Shown here: in pieces, positions 39,795 to 42,513 of the stretch
How positions within the stretch are numbered: position 1 is the stretch's first letter
Layout: every line of letters starts with the position of its first letter
Source: Allokutzneria sp. NRRL B-24872
GTDB taxonomy: Bacteria > Actinomycetota > Actinomycetes > Mycobacteriales > Pseudonocardiaceae
Assembly (NCBI RefSeq): GCF_002155965.1
Contig: NZ_MUMH01000149.1
Span: 1 to 42,513 of the forward strand
DNA: 42,513 nt
Reading direction: 5' to 3'
Program-made: the position numbers and the translations under genes
The notes under the pieces: model-generated
What the model saw: only the letters and a program-made list of their open reading frames with translations
Told to the model about the DNA's origin: nothing
Database searches by the model: none

Positions 39795-40968
39795 TCAGGA
39801 GGGTGGCCAGCGCCGGGCCGAACGCGCCGCCGAGCTGGTAGCAGAGCGTGAACAGGCTGAGCGCCGTCGACCGGTGCGCGGTCGGCGTCGCTTTGCCCAG
39901 CTCTCCGGCGTACCAGGCCATCGCGGCGGTGGCGGCGAACACCGCGAACCCCGTCGCCGCCGCGTGGGCCTGCGGCCAGGTCGTGGCCAGCGGCAGCGCC
40001 ACCGCGAGGCCCCCGGAGACGACGAGCGCGGCCCGCACGAGCACCGGCCCGAGCCGGGAGGCGTAGCGCGTGACCAGGAGCGAGGCCGTGGAGCCCGCCG
40101 CCAGCGTGATGAGCGTGGTCACGCCGATCCGCTCGGCCGACCAGTGCGGTTGCAGCAGGCGCGGCACGGTGTAGAGCAACGCGAAGTAGGCGGTCGAGTA
40201 CGCGCACGCCACCGTCGCCGCGACGCGGAACGCTCGTGACCGCACCACGCTTCGCGGGACGAACCCGTCGGGACGGCGGGTGACGTGTCGAGCGAGCAGG
40301 ACGCCCAGCACTGCGCCGAAACCCAGTCCTGCCAACGGAAATCGTGGGACGAGCACCAGCGCGCTGGCCAGCGCCAGGACCAGGGCGAGGCCGACCGGGT
40401 CCCCGATGCCCGCCTCGCCGGGCGCGTGGTGCGCGGGAACGCGGCGCAGCACCGCCGGGACCGCGAGCAGCGCGGGCAGGGACAGGCAGAGCGCCACGCG
40501 CCAGGAGATCTCCGACAGCGTCGAGCCCGCAAGCGGTCCGAAGGCGCCGAGCAGCCCGATGCCCGCGGTGATCGCGCCGGTCCGCTGGGGCGTCGAGGCG
40601 AGCCCGATGGCGAGGGTGACCAGGCCGCCACCTCCCGCGGCCTGCGCCGCCCGCCCGGCGAGCAGGACGGACAGCGTGGGGGCCACGGCCACGAGCAGCG
40701 TCCCGATCAGGATGAGCGCCGCGTTCACCAGGACCGTGACCCGGGGACCTCGGCTGCGCAGCAAGCCCGCGGTCAGGGGCGCGCCGATGACCGCGGCCCA
40801 GCCGAAGGCGGTGGCGGTCCACGTCGCGTCGGCGGTGGAGACGTGCAGCTCGCGCGCCAGGTCGGGGATGACGGTGGTGGCGCTGTTCGCGCTGAGCGAG
40901 GTCGGTGTGGCGAGCAGGGCGAGCAGGAGGACGGGCACCCGCCGGTCGCGAGAAGTCGGAGCGGTCAC
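39787..40968 (-). CDS. MFS transporter (drug efflux-like)
   Basis: 393 residues from GTG 40968; a GTG at 40983 is in frame but would cover the -10 box. About twelve membrane spans fill the protein. The first loop has the FGWAAVIGAPLTAGLLRSRGPR pattern of MFS motif A (in short form, TAGLLRSRGPR), and span 5 has a drug-efflux-like GIGLLGAFGPLAG. The substrate is unknown. TACTTT lies 6 nt before the start, so the mRNA is probably leaderless. Divergent from the FMN-reductase gene across an operator. Confidence 0.88.
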   Translation of the reverse strand: MTAPTSRDRRVPVLLLALLATPTSLSANSATTVIPDLARELHVSTADATWTATAFGWAAVIGAPLTAGLLRSRGPRVTVLVNAALILIGTLLVAVAPTLSVLLAGRAAQAAGGGGLVTLAIGLASTPQRTGAITAGIGLLGAFGPLAGSTLSEISWRVALCLSLPALLAVPAVLRRVPAHHAPGEAGIGDPVGLALVLALASALVLVPRFPLAGLGFGAVLGVLLARHVTRRPDGFVPRSVVRSRAFRVAATVACAYSTAYFALLYTVPRLLQPHWSAERIGVTTLITLAAGSTASLLVTRYASRLGPVLVRAALVVSGGLAVALPLATTWPQAHAAATGFAVFAATAAMAWYAGELGKATPTAHRSTALSLFTLCYQLGGAFGPALATLLIS

Positions 40969-40988
40969 GCCACTAAAGTACACCGACT

Positions 40989-41005
40989 AGTGCAAAGAGT
41001 GCACT
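40989..41005. promoter_or_regulatory. Operator AGTGCA-5-TGCACT between MFS and FMN-reductase genes
   Basis: Perfect 6-5-6 inverted repeat in the 86-bp divergent spacer (40969-41054), directly upstream of the MFS -10 box (TACTTT, 40980-40975 on the minus strand). It is a likely site for the TetR at 41663 or for another regulator elsewhere. Confidence 0.6.
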
Positions 41006-41054
41006 GAGTGGTTTACTTCAGGTCGCTGATCGACTCGACCGAACGGAGAAGGAC

Positions 41055-41624
41055 ATGCGTGAGCTGACCGTCCTCGCGATGTCAGGCAGTCTGCGCGCGG
41101 GCTCGCACAACACCGCGCTGGCGCGCGCCGCCGTCAAGCTCAACCCCGGCGGCCTGGCGATCGAGATCGAACGGGATCTCGGCGGGCTACCGCTCTACGA
41201 CCAGGACCTGGACACCGGTGCGCCACCCGCGCCGGTCGCGGCGCTGCGCGCGCGGATCGCCGCGGCCGACGCGCTGCTGATCACGACGCCGGAGCACAAC
41301 GCATCGATCCCCGCAGCGCTGAAGAACGCCATCGACTGGATCAGCACCGCGCCGGGCGGCCTGCTGCTCGGCAAGCCGGTGGCCATCGCGGGTGCCTCCC
41401 CCGGGCCGTTCGGCTCGGTGCGCGCGCAACTCGCCCTGCGCCAGATCCTCGCCTCGGTCGGCGCGGAGGTCGTGGTCAAGCCCGAGGTCGTGGTGTTCCG
41501 GTGCGACACCCGCATCGGCGACGACGGTGCGCTGGCCGACCCGTACACGGCCGAGCTGCTCAGGGAACTGCTCGGCGCGCTCCGGCACAAGGCGAGTCAG
41601 CTCCTCGTAGACTGCACCGAGTAG
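41055..41624 (+). CDS. NADPH-dependent FMN reductase family protein
   Basis: 189 residues of flavodoxin-like fold; GGAGAAGG precedes the ATG. FMN phosphate loop MSGSLRAGSHNTALAR (9-24), LPLYDQDL, and the family signature TPEHNASIPAALKNAIDWIS, followed by GKPVAIAGASPGPFGSVRAQ. Relatives (ChrR/YieF/ArsH-like) reduce flavins, quinones or chromate. It is followed after 38 bp by a TetR gene on the same strand and is divergent from an efflux pump, so the three may answer a redox-active toxicant. Confidence 0.92.
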   Translation: MRELTVLAMSGSLRAGSHNTALARAAVKLNPGGLAIEIERDLGGLPLYDQDLDTGAPPAPVAALRARIAAADALLITTPEHNASIPAALKNAIDWISTAPGGLLLGKPVAIAGASPGPFGSVRAQLALRQILASVGAEVVVKPEVVVFRCDTRIGDDGALADPYTAELLRELLGALRHKASQLLVDCTE

Positions 41625-41662
41625 TTCTGTTCGAGGGGAGTTTTTGGAGAGGGGGAGGCGTC

Positions 41663-42298
41663 GTGGCCGCTGGGCAGTCCGAGTCGCACGGCAGGCCGGA
41701 GAAGCGGCGGGCGATCACCCGGGCCGCGCGCAAGGTGTTCGGCCGCGAGGGCTACACGCGGGCCAGCGTCGACGCCATCGCGGCGGAGGCCGGGGTCTCG
41801 AAGCGGACGATCTACAACCACTTCGCCGACAAGGAACGGCTGTTCCTCGACGTCGCGCTGGAGGGGGCCAACGAGGTCACCGCCGCCATCGCCCAGATCA
41901 TGGACCGGCACCTGCACAAGATCGTCGACCTCGAACAGGACCTGATCGACTTCTCCCTGGACCGGGTCGCCGCCGTCACCGCTTTCCCCGACCACTTCGC
42001 ACTCGTCCGCGCGATCGAGGCGGAGGCGGCGCGCATTCCGGGACCGGTGCTCAAGGCGTGGGTCGACGCGGGTCCGCAGACCGCGCACCTGCGCCTCGCC
42101 CCGCACCTGCGCCGGATCGCCGACCGCGGCCTGCTGGAGATCGACGACGCCGAACGGGCCGCCGCCCACCTCACCCTGCTCACCATCACCGACGTCAACC
42201 AGCAGAGCTTCTACGGAGCCGTCCCGCTGCCTCCCTCGGAGATCAGCAAGATCGTCGCGGCCGGTGTGCAAACGTTTTTGCGTGCCTATCGGAGCTGA
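41663..42298 (+). CDS. TetR/AcrR family transcriptional regulator
   Basis: 211 residues from GTG with AGGGGGAGG 4 nt upstream. HTH domain about 10-60: KRRAITRAARKVFGREGYTR, ASVDAIAAEAGVSKRTIYNH, FADKERLF. The C-terminal domain is of the AefR/TetR_C_7 type (FALVRAIEAEAARIPGP, APHLRRIADRGLLEIDD). Immediately downstream of the FMN reductase and likely co-transcribed; candidate binder of the 40989-41005 palindrome. Confidence 0.92.
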   Translation: MAAGQSESHGRPEKRRAITRAARKVFGREGYTRASVDAIAAEAGVSKRTIYNHFADKERLFLDVALEGANEVTAAIAQIMDRHLHKIVDLEQDLIDFSLDRVAAVTAFPDHFALVRAIEAEAARIPGPVLKAWVDAGPQTAHLRLAPHLRRIADRGLLEIDDAERAAAHLTLLTITDVNQQSFYGAVPLPPSEISKIVAAGVQTFLRAYRS

Positions 42299-42389
42299 GC
42301 GCTTCCCGGAAATCTGGAAAAACCGCCATGATCTTTCTTGTTCGGTGAATCGATCTGGTAATCCACGCTTTCACGCGTGCCTGAATTCG

Positions 42390-42418
42390 CTGACAGTCCC
42401 TTGCGTCGTGGCTACCGT
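42390..42418 (+). promoter_or_regulatory. Promoter for the gene at 42458
   Basis: CTGACA (42390-42395) and TACCGT (42413-42418) with a 17-bp spacer, a good vegetative-sigma match 39 bp before the ATG. The gap 42299-42389 holds a CACGCGTG palindrome (42372-42379) but no gene. Confidence 0.55.
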
Positions 42419-42457
42419 TCCGCGTGCTCAGCCCGTCCGGCACGAAAGGAGAGCTTC

Positions 42458-42513
42458 ATGCGCAGGAAAATCCAGGCCGCCATCGTGCTCGCGGCGACGG
42501 CCGTCGCCACCGC
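42458..42513 (+). CDS. Start of a secreted-protein gene, cut by window edge
   Basis: AAAGGAG precedes the ATG. The 18 visible residues (MRRKIQAAIVLAATAVAT) are the positively charged start and hydrophobic core of a signal peptide. Nothing more can be said about the product. Confidence 0.65.
   Translation, partial: MRRKIQAAIVLAATAVAT

Noticed and set aside
1-42513. CRISPR arrays, tRNA/rRNA genes, insertion sequences, attachment sites
   Set aside because: Reading both strands showed no regularly spaced repeats with spacers, no cloverleaf or rRNA-like sequence, no transposase and no terminal inverted repeats.

Overview
This window is high-GC DNA with strongly G/C-biased third codon positions, many GTG starts, 4-nt stop/start overlaps and a Mn2+-riboswitch/TerC arrangement. 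It reads as chromosomal DNA of a filamentous actinomycete, most likely Pseudonocardiales (Saccharothrix/Lentzea/Actinosynnema-like). That placement is an impression from gene style, not a database result. About 46 genes or gene remnants are supported. I saw no rRNA, tRNA, CRISPR array, insertion sequence, phage gene or biosynthetic megasynthase.

Layout. 0-9 kb: a truncated SDR dehydrogenase, a degenerate HNH-like protein, an Arg-rich repeat protein, a YjbR protein, an epimerase followed by a SelA-like PLP enzyme, an erythromycin-esterase homologue, and a TetR/beta-helix pair sharing a palindromic operator. 9-13.5 kb: a complete kdpFABC potassium-pump operon, preceded by a 27-residue membrane peptide gene and phased direct repeats; kdpDE is absent here. 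13.5-21.1 kb: a PQQ-propeller lipoprotein, RidA with a translationally coupled partner, a nuclease-like lipoprotein fused to a Cys-rich domain, a frameshifted secreted-protein gene, an internally duplicated protein coupled to an APH-type kinase, and a small secreted protein.

21.1-28.9 kb is almost entirely minus strand: a mycothiol-dependent isomerase-like protein, a DHFR-fold protein, a large LuxR ATPase regulator, a second copy of the Arg-rich repeat protein, two secreted proteins (one of peptidase-inhibitor I36 type), and a membrane-anchored HTH protein carrying an I36-like outer domain. 28.9-30.3 kb: a yybP-ykoY (Mn2+) riboswitch, terC, a coupled 33-residue membrane peptide and a small zinc-ribbon frame. 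30.3-42.5 kb: XRE/MmyB and DJ-1/PfpI genes, a DUF308/TetR divergon with two matching operators, secreted and SMI1/KNR4 proteins, a hydrolase-TetR operon divergent from a small secreted protein, an AraC-GyrI protein, an MFS transporter divergent from an FMN reductase and TetR, and the start of another secreted protein.

The genes do not form one pathway. Themes are cation homeostasis (Kdp, TerC), many one-gene regulator/target pairs with readable operators, and an unusually rich set of small secreted or lipoprotein genes. The best candidate for something undescribed is the pair of Arg-rich, almost acid-free proteins built from 11- and 27-residue amphipathic repeats (1260-2330 and 25366-26472). 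Next are the HTH-TM-I36 receptor with its secreted I36 neighbour, and a divergent promoter pair that appears to share one self-complementary -35 hexamer at 38187-38192. A recurring TANNNT box 6-8 nt before start codons suggests many leaderless mRNAs.
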